Shown: positions 35,338 through 43,550, counted from the first letter of the stretch. The stretch: DNA of 64,000 nucleotides from Chryseobacterium bernardetii (GCF_003815975.1 NZ_CP033932.1:2023001-2087000), one strand, 5' to 3'. Notes: a model not told the origin generated them from the letters alone. Program-made: numbers and translations.

Positions 35338-36467
35338 TGCAGCATATCAATACACTCAATACAGTTCTGAACTACGTAAAAGATACCTTTGTTGGTAAAA
35401 ATGATGTTGTAGATCTACTGGGAATCTGCCTTTTGGCAAGAGAAAATGCCTTTTTATACGGTCCTCCCGGTACTGCAAAATCAGCTATTGTAAGAACTTT
35501 GGCCAAAACTGTAAAAGACGGGAAGAATTTCGAGTATCTTTTAACCCGTTTTACAGAGCCGAACGAAATATTTGGTCCTTTTGATATCAGAAAATTAAAA
35601 GAAGGTGAACTTTTGACCAATACCGAAGGGATGATGCCTGAAGCTTCCATGGTTTTCCTGGATGAGATCTTCAATGCCAATTCCGCTATTTTGAATTCTC
35701 TTCTGATGGCTCTTAATGAAAAGATATTCAAAAGAGGAAAAGAAACAAAACATTTACCTGCTTTAATGTTCGTGGGAGCGAGTAACGTCCTTCCGGAAGA
35801 TGAAGCATTGAATGCATTATTCGACCGTTTTCTGGTAAGGATCAATGTTGATTATGTGAATCCTGAACTTTTACAGCAAGTACTTTTGGCAGGAAGAAAA
35901 CTGGAAAACGAAGAAGAAACAGAATTTCCGGAAATTCATGCCAATGAGATCAGAGAATTACAGAATCTGTGCAGAACAGTAGATTTAAAACCAATTTATG
36001 AAGTCTATCTGAATACCATCATGAGCCTGCGAAATACCGGAATTGCCATTTCGGACCGTAGAGCAGTAAAACTTCAGAACCTCATTGCTGCAAGTGCCCT
36101 TATTTGTGGAAGAAATGAAGCCATTCTTTCGGATCTTTGGGTTTTAAAACATATCTGGGATACCGAAGAACAGATTGAAATTCTGGAAGGGATCATTAAC
36201 CGGACCATTGAGAAAGATAATCATCCGGACTCTCATCCACAAGCCATGCAGAACAAAACTCCCAATCCGGAAGAAGTGATGAAGGATGTAAAAATCCTTG
36301 TAGATAAATGGAACCAGGGATCACTAAGCTTTGAAGAGCAAAACGTAATCAAAGATAAACTCAGATACCTGCAGACACGCTGCGACTGGATCAGAAATCC
36401 TGAACAAAAGCAATACATCCAACAGGAAATTGAAAGCTTATGGCAGAAAATCCTTCAGACAATATAA
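35334..36467 (+). CDS. MoxR-family AAA+ ATPase (RavA-like)
   Basis: 377 aa. Walker A YGPPGTAKSAIVRTL near residue 40, FTEPNEIFGPFD, Walker B MVFLDEIFNANSAILNSLL near residue 105, sensor-1 FVGASNVLP, and FDRFLVRI with the arginine finger. The C-terminal 100 residues are a helical lid plus a linker. MoxR ATPases act as chaperones that load or remodel vWA partners. Overlaps its neighbours by 4 nt upstream and 28 nt downstream, so it is the motor of this operon. Confidence 0.88.
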   Translation: MMQHINTLNTVLNYVKDTFVGKNDVVDLLGICLLARENAFLYGPPGTAKSAIVRTLAKTVKDGKNFEYLLTRFTEPNEIFGPFDIRKLKEGELLTNTEGMMPEASMVFLDEIFNANSAILNSLLMALNEKIFKRGKETKHLPALMFVGASNVLPEDEALNALFDRFLVRINVDYVNPELLQQVLLAGRKLENEEETEFPEIHANEIRELQNLCRTVDLKPIYEVYLNTIMSLRNTGIAISDRRAVKLQNLIAASALICGRNEAILSDLWVLKHIWDTEEQIEILEGIINRTIEKDNHPDSHPQAMQNKTPNPEEVMKDVKILVDKWNQGSLSFEEQNVIKDKLRYLQTRCDWIRNPEQKQYIQQEIESLWQKILQTI

Positions 36468-37183
36468 AAGAATTCTGGGCAGAAATCCCGCGGGCCGATG
36501 AAGATTATCTGGGCTCTATCCGTGACTGGAAAAATGTTCAGATCTCAACGGACGAAGAAATTCTATGGCTTAAAGGCTTTACGGAAGAACAGGTATGCGC
36601 TTCAGAACTTCATCAGCTACCCAATTTTTTGCTGTATGAGCTGCGGGATGGGCTGTTATTTAAAAAAGAAGCATTAGTTCCCAGTAAAAAAGTGAGAACA
36701 GCATTGCTTTGGATGCCGATTGATAAGGCACTGCGCCTAAGTTTTCCGGCTTCCAATCAAAACTATTTCGGGATCAGTGAAAAAGTTAGGGTCAGAATAA
36801 AAGAAAGTAACGAAGAACACCCGGTCATTGCTTTGGTAAGCAAAATTAAAGACATTAAAGAGAGTATTGCAGCGTTGCCAAAGTTCAGACTGGAAAAATT
36901 AGAATGGACTGTGATAGAAGATAAAGCTCTTTTTTTAGGAACCCCATTATTAAGTCTGCCGGGAAAAACATATTGGGCAAAAGACGGACATCTTTTGCCA
37001 TCCGGTTTTGATTTTGAGTTTAAAAATCTGAGTACATTTTTACAGCAAAAATATAATGAAGAATCAGATGGTTGGCTGTTATGGGATGAGAACGGAAATT
37101 ACCTTGCCATTAAAAAAACAGATTTTCGTCCCTTGTCCGTAAGTTCGTTCCGTCTTACTGAAAAATCAAGAGAATGGAATTAA
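36440..37183 (+). CDS. ternary-system protein (bpX-type)
   Basis: 247 aa, soluble. AEIPRADEDYLGSIRDWKNV near the N terminus, then a beta-rich body with VRTALLWMPIDKALRLSFP and GWLLWDENGNYLAIKK. No enzyme motif. Context between MoxR and the vWA protein, with overlaps on both sides, assigns it to the same complex. The bpX class label is inferred from context and general pattern. Confidence 0.6.
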   Translation: MAENPSDNIKEFWAEIPRADEDYLGSIRDWKNVQISTDEEILWLKGFTEEQVCASELHQLPNFLLYELRDGLLFKKEALVPSKKVRTALLWMPIDKALRLSFPASNQNYFGISEKVRVRIKESNEEHPVIALVSKIKDIKESIAALPKFRLEKLEWTVIEDKALFLGTPLLSLPGKTYWAKDGHLLPSGFDFEFKNLSTFLQQKYNEESDGWLLWDENGNYLAIKKTDFRPLSVSSFRLTEKSREWN

Positions 37184-39552
37184 AGGTATATTTTCAATCC
37201 TATGAAAACTATTTCTGGGAGTGGAAAACCGATGAAGACGTTCCCGGAGATTCCGGGTATCATGAAAATAACCTCCTCTCCATCCCGGGAGTGGGGGCAA
37301 TTGCTTACAGGCCTTATGTGATAGAAATTCTTAAAGAACTCCTGCCACAGGGATGGCCGCCGTTCGGAGCTTTACTGATGGCTGTATATGCAATGCAGGA
37401 AGGGTATACAGACTTTGCCGGCCCTCTAAGACATACCGCAAAAATTTACAGCATTGGAAACTTTGAGTTCAATGCAGAAAGAGCAATTGAATTTCTCGAA
37501 AAAATAAAATCACTTCCTAAAGTCTACAAACAAAAGCAGAATAAGATTGTACTGCTGCAGACTTTATTTAAAGATATTCACAACGGAGTATCTTCTGCTA
37601 ATGCTGAATCTTATCTCAGAATTTATTATAAAAGAACTCACGAACTGTCTGTCTGTGCAGAAAAACAACCTGCTCAACAAAGTGTTTTAAGCAGAGACTT
37701 AAAAGCGCTGGACCTTAATGATAGATTTCCAACCGCACAATCCATCATTGATGCCATGAAAGGGTTAATTGAAGAGCCAGAACTGGATGATGAGGTGGTA
37801 GAGGAAGAAGCTACCGCGGATACAGATAAAGATTTTATCAGGGAATTGATTGAAGAACCTAAAACATTCCAGGTGGGAAGCCTTATCAAAAGGATTTGGA
37901 GCGGACTAAAAATTCCTATGCGCCATCTTTCTCCGGGAGAGCAGCCCATTGGTGGAATTTCTGATATGACCAATAAGGGAGATTTTCACAGAATGCTTCT
38001 GTCAGAATTTGCCAATGAAGATGAGGTATTCATAAACCGTGTAGCCAATAATGAAGCCTTATACATCCAGAGAGAAATACCCCCTGAAGAAAATATCTTT
38101 GAAAGAATCATCCTGATTGACACTTCCTTAAGAAACTGGGGAACACCAAAAGTACTGGCTTTTGCATCTGCGATTGCCATAATTAAGCATCCAAAGGCCC
38201 ATTCGGAATGTAAAGTGATGGCATTGGGGCAGGCTGCAATTCCTATTTCCCTGGATCAGGTGGAAAATGTAATTGAAAACCTTAATCAAGTGAGTCCGGT
38301 GCTGGAAGTTTCCGATGCATTGGAAAAATTTTTTAATGAAGAGTATCCACAAAAAGATATGGAAGTCTTTTTTATAACTCATCAGGAAAACCTTGAAGAC
38401 GAAAAAATCCAAAAGGTCGTTCATCAAAACAGAGACAGACTTAAGTTTTTGGTAACCACCCTTTCAGATGGGGAAATTAATTTTTATAAACATCATAAAG
38501 GAGCAAGAAAGCATATACAGAAAATAAAACTTCCTCTTCAGGAATTATGGGCCAATCCGCCACAGCAGAAAAGAGCAGAAATCAATCTGAATGGAAAGAA
38601 AACTGATCTTCCATTGAACTACCCAATCCTGTTTCCTGTCCCTGTTAACCAGATGGCCAGGTTTTTATACGAGGGTGAATTTTTTATCCTGAGTTCAAAA
38701 AAACAATTGTTGAAAACTTATCTTTCTGATAATTATTATGACAGGCATTCCTATGATTATTATAAGACTTTTCATGGCTGCGAAGTAATGATTCAGAATA
38801 TTTCCGTAAAGCCAGCCGGACAGTTTGCACTCGCCAAAAATAAACAGCAGCATTTTATTCTCTGTCAATATCAGCCTGCTAAAAAATTAGTATCGAAGCT
38901 TAATCTGAATACAAGAGAATATTCTGAGATGAATGTCACCGGGCTGAATATTCCGGAAAACTATGCGTTAATCTATTTTGGAAAAAGCTTTTATCTTCAT
39001 CAGTTTGACAATCCTTTACTTTATAAGATCAATATTGAAGGAAATACCTCTGTAGAACCTCTTGATAATAAATATGATGATATAGATAAAAATACCACAA
39101 AAGTGAATACGGAAGTAGCCAAGCTAAACCGAAGTGGATTAAAAATTATAGGTAATTTTAATAAAATAGGTATTAACGCTAAAGACAATCTGGTTTTTTC
39201 AGGATGTGAAATAAATAGTGTTTATGAGAACACCATGAGCCTTTATAAAAACAGATTCGAGATCAAAATTTTTGCAGAGCAGAACAAAAATAAATATACC
39301 TTCCCGGATGGGAGTGAAATCATCACAGATTCCCGCGGAATGCTGACATTCAGAAGCAGTAATAAAGGCATAGAAGAATTTTATATGCCCACTACAACAT
39401 ACGGATTTCTTGCCCTGGCTACCCATACAGAATTCGGAGGATCGGAATATTATCTTCCGGAACAGACCTTATTGAAAATAAGAACCATGGAAGAAATGTA
39501 TAACCAATACTTAACGCCGTTTATAAGTCAGATTTTGGATTATGGAGCTTAG
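37174..39552 (+). CDS. vWA plus beta-propeller protein of the MoxR ternary system
   Basis: 792 aa. An N-terminal helical domain (PGVGAIAYRPYVIEILKELL, PPFGALLMAVYAMQ) is followed by an acidic linker (about 205-225), then a von Willebrand A domain at about 305-440 starting IILIDTSLRNWGTPKVLAFA. Its MIDAS reads DTSLR rather than DxSxS, so metal binding may be altered. The C-terminal ~330 residues are repeated beta strands consistent with a propeller (FILCQYQPAKKLVSKLNL, ENYALIYFGKSFYLHQF). It is the expected partner of the MoxR ATPase. Confidence 0.75.
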   Translation: MELKVYFQSYENYFWEWKTDEDVPGDSGYHENNLLSIPGVGAIAYRPYVIEILKELLPQGWPPFGALLMAVYAMQEGYTDFAGPLRHTAKIYSIGNFEFNAERAIEFLEKIKSLPKVYKQKQNKIVLLQTLFKDIHNGVSSANAESYLRIYYKRTHELSVCAEKQPAQQSVLSRDLKALDLNDRFPTAQSIIDAMKGLIEEPELDDEVVEEEATADTDKDFIRELIEEPKTFQVGSLIKRIWSGLKIPMRHLSPGEQPIGGISDMTNKGDFHRMLLSEFANEDEVFINRVANNEALYIQREIPPEENIFERIILIDTSLRNWGTPKVLAFASAIAIIKHPKAHSECKVMALGQAAIPISLDQVENVIENLNQVSPVLEVSDALEKFFNEEYPQKDMEVFFITHQENLEDEKIQKVVHQNRDRLKFLVTTLSDGEINFYKHHKGARKHIQKIKLPLQELWANPPQQKRAEINLNGKKTDLPLNYPILFPVPVNQMARFLYEGEFFILSSKKQLLKTYLSDNYYDRHSYDYYKTFHGCEVMIQNISVKPAGQFALAKNKQQHFILCQYQPAKKLVSKLNLNTREYSEMNVTGLNIPENYALIYFGKSFYLHQFDNPLLYKINIEGNTSVEPLDNKYDDIDKNTTKVNTEVAKLNRSGLKIIGNFNKIGINAKDNLVFSGCEINSVYENTMSLYKNRFEIKIFAEQNKNKYTFPDGSEIITDSRGMLTFRSSNKGIEEFYMPTTTYGFLALATHTEFGGSEYYLPEQTLLKIRTMEEMYNQYLTPFISQILDYGA

Positions 39553-41239
39553 AATAAAACCTTTCCCGAAAAACAGCTATCCTAAAAAAGGACTTTTAAT
39601 AAAAGGTTCTTCACCTGTGATATGGCTTCAGGAAATGGAAACACTGAGAATAAATCTGGATATGGTAAAGTCCTATGCTGTTCCGGCTGACAGTCCCAAT
39701 ATACTGTACGGCTGCTTTCTTATATTCAGCGATCATGCTCCACAGGAAATAGGAAGAAATGCTTATTTTCAATGTGTAGACAACAGATTATTTATTCCGG
39801 AAAATACAGCGTTTTATCCAAAAGTTAACCCTGAAGATTGGGACACGGTAGATTCAGATTTTCTCATCATGCATCCTGAATTCGGACTGGTGAAATTATC
39901 AGAACAGATTGATTGGCTGGAGCTGATCCAGGAGCTAGGAAAAATAGAAGAAACTATCAAAAAACCATCGAACGGTGTTAAAATCCCCCAAACCATAAAA
40001 AGTTATACGGTTGAAATGGATGAGGAAAAAATGCTCGAAGCATTACAGAAACCTCAAACCGAAGAAGAATGGATGAACAGCCTGCCATTTGACCTGAAAA
40101 AAGTAATGGCGGGAAACAAAAAAGAAATTGAAAAATATTTAAAATACATAGAAAAATATCCTGAAAGAGCTATTGAATTAGGTGTGCCTTTGGATATTAT
40201 GGGGACTTCCAGAGGAAATGGATTTGGGAAATTTACATGGCTGGAACAATTATTCGGCGGTGGATCTGGTGGAAAACAAGAAACGGCGGGTTCCCGGAAT
40301 TTCCGTAGAATATTTTGGGCTGTTATTGTTATTGCAATTGTTTTAAAAATAGTCTTACCAGCTGATGATAGAATTCTTCAGGAAGAAAATACTGTTTCTT
40401 CAGGAAAGATTGTAGCAGATGCCGTAAAAACTCCTTCAGATATGATTGCTTTTCACTCCGGGGTTTCTGAAATTGACCAAAAGATAGACTCCATGTATTT
40501 TGGTGAAAGAAAAAGCCTGTCTAATGAACTTTTGAATGCCGGGCTGCAGGAAAGCAAAACGGAAAAAGAAAAAGAAGAATATAAAAAGAAAGGCGGAAGG
40601 AATGTAGGGGAAATTGGCCATGATATTCAAAAGCTCAGCAATAAAGAGCAGAAAAGCAGAGATTCCCTTAAAATAATTTATACCAAAAGGATAACCAGGC
40701 ATATTCAGGAAAGAAGTGAAGTGCTGAAACGTAAAATTTCAGATTCCTTAAAACAATATACCAAAGGAAAACCGGTAAATGGAGATGTTGTTAAGTATCT
40801 TTTAAAGAGAAAACAGGTTCTGATGCAGGATTCTTTGGGAAAACTCTATGGAACCATTGATATGGCAGATATGGCTTCTCCTTCAGCCATTAAAGATTCA
40901 AAAATAAAAGGAGTGGAATCTGGTAATGGCTCATTAAAAAAAGAGCCCCCTGTTTCCGATATTGTATACATGGTTATTCTGATGATTGCAGGAGTTGGAT
41001 TATATTCCTTCCTTTTTAAAAATAAATCATTAAATCTGGGCGGAGATAATGTTCCGGCTTGGGTGAAATTGCTTTTGATTGCTATTCTGGTTGTGATGCT
41101 GGTCTATCTGTTTTATCCATTAGTTAAAATGTTTGGCTATAACTGGTTCGTTTGGGTACTGGCTGTTGGAGTCATGTTATTACTTTACCGTTTGTTCAGA
41201 GAAGACAAAACCATTTTAAAATCCGATGATGATGAATAA
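39542..41239 (+). CDS. membrane-anchored ternary-system protein
   Basis: 565 aa. The N terminus (LIKGSSPVIWLQEMETLRIN) resembles bpX-type domains. A transmembrane helix lies near residues 258-278 (FWAVIVIAIVLKIVLPA), then a long Lys/Glu-rich coiled segment, and three more helices after residue 475 (IVYMVILMIAGVGLYSFLF, LLLIAILVVMLVYLFYPL, WFVWVLAVGVMLLLYRLF). It overlaps neighbours on both sides and probably anchors the complex to the membrane. Confidence 0.65.
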   Translation: MELRIKPFPKNSYPKKGLLIKGSSPVIWLQEMETLRINLDMVKSYAVPADSPNILYGCFLIFSDHAPQEIGRNAYFQCVDNRLFIPENTAFYPKVNPEDWDTVDSDFLIMHPEFGLVKLSEQIDWLELIQELGKIEETIKKPSNGVKIPQTIKSYTVEMDEEKMLEALQKPQTEEEWMNSLPFDLKKVMAGNKKEIEKYLKYIEKYPERAIELGVPLDIMGTSRGNGFGKFTWLEQLFGGGSGGKQETAGSRNFRRIFWAVIVIAIVLKIVLPADDRILQEENTVSSGKIVADAVKTPSDMIAFHSGVSEIDQKIDSMYFGERKSLSNELLNAGLQESKTEKEKEEYKKKGGRNVGEIGHDIQKLSNKEQKSRDSLKIIYTKRITRHIQERSEVLKRKISDSLKQYTKGKPVNGDVVKYLLKRKQVLMQDSLGKLYGTIDMADMASPSAIKDSKIKGVESGNGSLKKEPPVSDIVYMVILMIAGVGLYSFLFKNKSLNLGGDNVPAWVKLLLIAILVVMLVYLFYPLVKMFGYNWFVWVLAVGVMLLLYRLFREDKTILKSDDDE

Positions 41240-42251
41240 ACAGAAATTTATAGACAAGTTTATGGCTGCCTTTGTATTGCTGGCCATGTTTAAAGTCATC
41301 GGAATCGTGGCCCAGCTGTTTCATGAGAGTTTTTGGAGCGTCATCGGAACTTTAGCCATTTTTCTGATTGTAGCATTTATTATCCTGATGGTAATTGCTT
41401 CCTTGAAAGATAAAGAACAAAATAAGCAGAATTCCAGAAGAGGACGAGCAGCCGGAGGAAATTTCTATCTGGAAAACTCCCTGTTTGACAGGATCAGGAG
41501 CAAATACGAAGATCTTGCCCAAAAATATATTGAAGAAAAAGATTACAAAAAAGCAGCAAAAGTTTATATGAACCTGTTGCAGGATTATTATAGAGGAGCA
41601 AAAACACTGGAAGATGGTGAATTTTATAATGAAGCAGCAGCAGTATATCTTAAAAAGCTAAAAAGTAAATCAGATGCTGCCCATTGCTATGAAAAAGCTA
41701 AACAGTACAAAAAAGCTATTGATCTTTACAAAGAAATGGAGCAGAAAGAAAAAGTGGGTGATCTTTACAGGGAAATCAATGACGTGAAAAATGCCCATAT
41801 CTATTACCAGATGGTTGCGGATGATTATACCTCCAATAATCAGATGGTAAAAGCTTCTTTAGTATACCGGAAGAAAATGGAAAAGCCGGAAGAAGCCCAA
41901 AAAGTACTATTAAAAGGCTGGGAAGAAGATAAAGATACTTTCAACTGTCTGAATAACTACTTTGCCAATATTTTTGATGTTAAAAAACTGGAATCAGAAA
42001 TACAGAGAATGTATGAAAAAACTCCGGCTCATAAAAAAATCATCTATTTGGAAGCTATGAAGCTTGAGTTTAAAAAAGATCCTCAGTTACAGTCTGCCAC
42101 CAAAGAAATTGCATACAGGATCATAGCTGAAAAAGTAGAAAGCCGTTCAGAAATTGTTAACGAGCTGAAACATTTTAATCCTGACGATGAAGTGATCCTT
42201 AAAGATATTTCAAGGTTTAAAACAGGAAGAAATAAAATGTTTAAACATTAA
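41226..42251 (+). CDS. membrane-anchored TPR-like protein of the ternary system
   Basis: 341 aa. Two N-terminal transmembrane helices (about 8-28 and 34-58) precede TPR/SEL1-like helical repeats: YIEEKDYKKAAKVYMNLLQD, YNEAAAVYLKKLKSKSDAAH, CYEKAKQYKKAIDLYKEM, LYREINDVKNAHIYYQMV. The solenoid likely recruits partners in the cytosol. Last gene of the operon, overlapping the previous one by 14 nt. Confidence 0.7.
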   Translation: MMMNKQKFIDKFMAAFVLLAMFKVIGIVAQLFHESFWSVIGTLAIFLIVAFIILMVIASLKDKEQNKQNSRRGRAAGGNFYLENSLFDRIRSKYEDLAQKYIEEKDYKKAAKVYMNLLQDYYRGAKTLEDGEFYNEAAAVYLKKLKSKSDAAHCYEKAKQYKKAIDLYKEMEQKEKVGDLYREINDVKNAHIYYQMVADDYTSNNQMVKASLVYRKKMEKPEEAQKVLLKGWEEDKDTFNCLNNYFANIFDVKKLESEIQRMYEKTPAHKKIIYLEAMKLEFKKDPQLQSATKEIAYRIIAEKVESRSEIVNELKHFNPDDEVILKDISRFKTGRNKMFKH

Positions 42252-42367
42252 ATGATGTTGGAAGAGGAGAATGAATATTGACCTTTTAGTAGTGGAATTT
42301 TAGATACGGTTTCTTCAATTACTTCCTGCTTCAAGGCTTTTTTCCCCTGTAGAAAAACAATTTTTTA

Positions 42368-42375
42368 TATCTTTG
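42368..42375 (+). promoter_or_regulatory. -7 box of leader ORF 1
   Basis: TATCTTTG matches TAnnTTTG, 12 nt before the ATG. Confidence 0.55.
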
Positions 42376-42387
42376 CGCCAGAAAATT

Positions 42388-42516
42388 ATGACAATACAAA
42401 GAGCACATATCAATGCAGAACTATGCAAAAGCCCATCAATATTGGGATTATTTGCATATGATGAGGTGATATGGAATGAGGCGAAATGTGCTGACTTTGG
42501 AAATTATTTACAGTAA
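42388..42516 (+). CDS. 42-aa leader ORF 1 containing all 20 amino acids
   Basis: A short frame from ATG 42388 to TAA 42514. Its 42 residues include every one of the 20 amino acids, with 30 different codons, and both Cys codons, Trp, His and AGA/AGC/GCG codons. It has no resemblance to a known protein. A -7 box lies directly upstream and a strong terminator 31 nt downstream. Codons 31-32 (GAG GCG, with the preceding T) can pair over 7 bp with the terminator's 5' arm at 42550-42556. I infer a ribosome-stalling leader that senses loss of any charged tRNA. Confidence 0.6.
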   Translation: MTIQRAHINAELCKSPSILGLFAYDEVIWNEAKCADFGNYLQ

Positions 42517-42546
42517 ACCCGTAAAAAATTAATCAAAATATTGCAG

Positions 42547-42582
42547 AAACGTCTCGAAAAATCGAGGCGTTTTTTGTTTTTT
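42547..42582 (+). terminator. attenuator-type terminator 1
   Basis: AAACGTCTCG, loop AAAAAT, CGAGGCGTTT, then T-rich: a ten-pair stem. Its 5' arm CGTCTCG can alternatively pair with TGAGGCG at 42477-42483 inside leader ORF 1. Confidence 0.8.
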
Positions 42583-42684
42583 AGGTCAGAAATTATTTAG
42601 AATGAAAAAAAATAACCATAAACATGAAAAATTTTTAATCAACAATGCAACTTTAATACAATAAAATAGAGTGATAGACAAACC

Positions 42685-42749
42685 AATGAGAGACAGTCAT
42701 TTAGGTAATTAAGATATCTGCAAAATATTGCGGACGGAAATCTCTTATT
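42685..42749 (+). ncRNA. armless tRNA-like hairpin with Cys (GCA) anticodon loop
   Basis: AATGAGAGA and TCTCTTATT form a nine-pair outer stem (one G-U). Inside, GATAT-CTGCAAA-ATATT has exactly the form of a tRNA anticodon stem-loop with anticodon GCA. There are no recognisable D- or T-arms. It lies behind terminator 1, where readthrough from leader ORF 1 would transcribe it. Confidence 0.4.
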
Positions 42750-42802
42750 TTTAACTTAAGGTGTAATTATCTGATTTTCAGTAGTTTGATTTAAAAATTT
42801 AT

Positions 42803-42833
42803 TTGCAGGTTCCAAAAATTCATATTTACTTTG
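42803..42833 (+). promoter_or_regulatory. promoter of leader ORF 2 and the tRNA-like array
   Basis: TTG at 42803-42805, 20-nt spacer, TTACTTTG at 42826-42833. The 42583-42802 region holds the Cys-like hairpin and nothing else evident. Confidence 0.6.
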
Positions 42834-42903
42834 CAACCGAAAATTGAAAGCAACAGTTTTCAGGATTCAACAAAAAATAATTTAAAAACAAAACAAAAAT
42901 AAA

Positions 42904-43029
42904 ATGAAACAATTGCATAACATACTTAATCAGTATTCAGAACTATTCGGACAGGAGCCGGCAGGTACTGTGTGTGCTTATGATCGTGAAATTGTGAATA
43001 AAAGGTGCTTATATACGTGGGTCAGCTAA
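42904..43029 (+). CDS. 41-aa leader ORF 2 containing all 20 amino acids
   Basis: ATG 42904 to TAA 43027 with the A-rich translation start region usual in this group. The 41 residues contain all 20 amino acids and 34 different codons, including CCG, ACG, AGG, GTC, AGC, CTA and GAG, which are uncommon in AT-rich Flavobacteriia genes. It has no sequence similarity to leader ORF 1 beyond this property. It precedes terminator 2 and the tRNA-like array. AGGTGCTT in codons 34-36 can pair with the terminator 5' arm. Read as a pan-tRNA sensor; the role is inference. Confidence 0.6.
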   Translation: MKQLHNILNQYSELFGQEPAGTVCAYDREIVNKRCLYTWVS

Positions 43030-43052
43030 TGATCTATCACGTCAGAATATAA

Positions 43053-43084
43053 ACAAGCGCCTCCCAAAAAGAGGCGCTTGTTTT
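43053..43084 (+). terminator. attenuator-type terminator 2
   Basis: ACAAGCGCCTC and GAGGCGCTTGT form an 11-bp perfect stem with T tail. The 5' arm AAGCGCCT can pair with AGGTGCTT at 43003-43010 in leader ORF 2 (eight pairs, one G-U). The tRNA-like array starts 3 nt after it. Confidence 0.85.
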
Positions 43085-43086
43085 AT

Positions 43087-43159
43087 GGTTTCTTTAGCTT
43101 ATTTGGTAAAGCGCCGGTCTGTGGAACCGGAGAACAGGGTTCGATCCCCGGAGATACCC
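43087..43159 (+). tRNA. degenerate tRNA-like, His (GTG)
   Basis: Acceptor GGTTTCT/AGATACC with one T-T mismatch, D-stem GCTT/AAGC, anticodon loop CTGTGGA in a perfect CCGGT/ACCGG stem, T-stem with an A-G mismatch. The discriminator is C, as in tRNA-His, but the extra G at -1 is missing. Confidence 0.7.
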
Positions 43160-43168
43160 CAAACATAA

Positions 43169-43242
43169 AATCTCATAGCTCAAATGGTTAGAGCACCGGT
43201 CTTTTAAACCGGGGGTTGAAAGTTCAAATCTTTCTGGGATTA
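43169..43242 (+). tRNA. tRNA-like, Lys (TTT)
   Basis: All arms pair: acceptor AATCTCA/TGGGATT (unusual A1-U72 start), D-stem GCTC/GAGC, anticodon loop CTTTTAA, T-stem GAAAG/CTTTC with loop TTCAAAT, discriminator A. Confidence 0.8.
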
Positions 43243-43249
43243 CTAAAAC

Positions 43250-43323
43250 GGTTCCGTAGCTCAACCGGATAGAGCATGGGTTTTCTAAACCCAGTGTTAC
43301 AGGTTCGAATCCTGTTGAGGTCA
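43250..43323 (+). tRNA. degenerate tRNA-like, Arg (TCT)
   Basis: D-, anticodon (TGGGT/ACCCA, loop TTTCTAA) and T-arms (ACAGG/CCTGT) are sound, but the acceptor GGTTCCG/TGAGGTC has four G-U pairs and a C-A mismatch. Charging seems doubtful. Confidence 0.65.
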
Positions 43324-43329
43324 AAAAAA

Positions 43330-43400
43330 GGTCTATTGAGGTAACGGTAACCTGCCCGACTGTCTCTTGGGTACTGCGAGTTCGATTCTCGCATAGACCG
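43330..43400 (+). tRNA. tRNA-like, Asp (GTC)
   Basis: Perfect acceptor GGTCTAT/ATAGACC, anticodon loop CTGTCTC, T-arm GCGAG/CTCGC, discriminator G as in tRNA-Asp. The D-arm is reduced to three pairs (GGT/ACC) and the whole is only 71 nt. Confidence 0.75.
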
Positions 43401-43403
43401 CAA

Positions 43404-43463
43404 AGATTCATGGAACATTTCTGCTCCGGCTGTCTCCCGGAAAAAGATGTTGAAGTGAATCTG
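43404..43463 (+). tRNA. armless tRNA-like, Asp (GTC)
   Basis: Only 60 nt: perfect acceptor AGATTCA/TGAATCT, perfect anticodon stem TCCGG/CCGGA with loop CTGTCTC, discriminator G, but no canonical D-arm and no T-loop. It resembles the reduced tRNAs of some mitochondria. It directly follows the other Asp-like gene. Confidence 0.55.
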
Positions 43464-43468
43464 CAAAG

Positions 43469-43540
43469 CTGGAAAGATAACGGTGGTTGTTTACCCGTCT
43501 TGGACGCGGGAGGTCGCAAGTTCGAATCTTGCTTTCCAGA
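43469..43540 (+). tRNA. tRNA-like, Pro (TGG)
   Basis: Acceptor CTGGAAA/TTTCCAG starting with the C1-G72 pair characteristic of bacterial tRNA-Pro, anticodon loop CTTGGAC, T-arm GCAAG/CTTGC, discriminator A. D-arm reduced (AAC/GTT). Confidence 0.7.
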
Positions 43541-43550
43541 CAGGATGATA

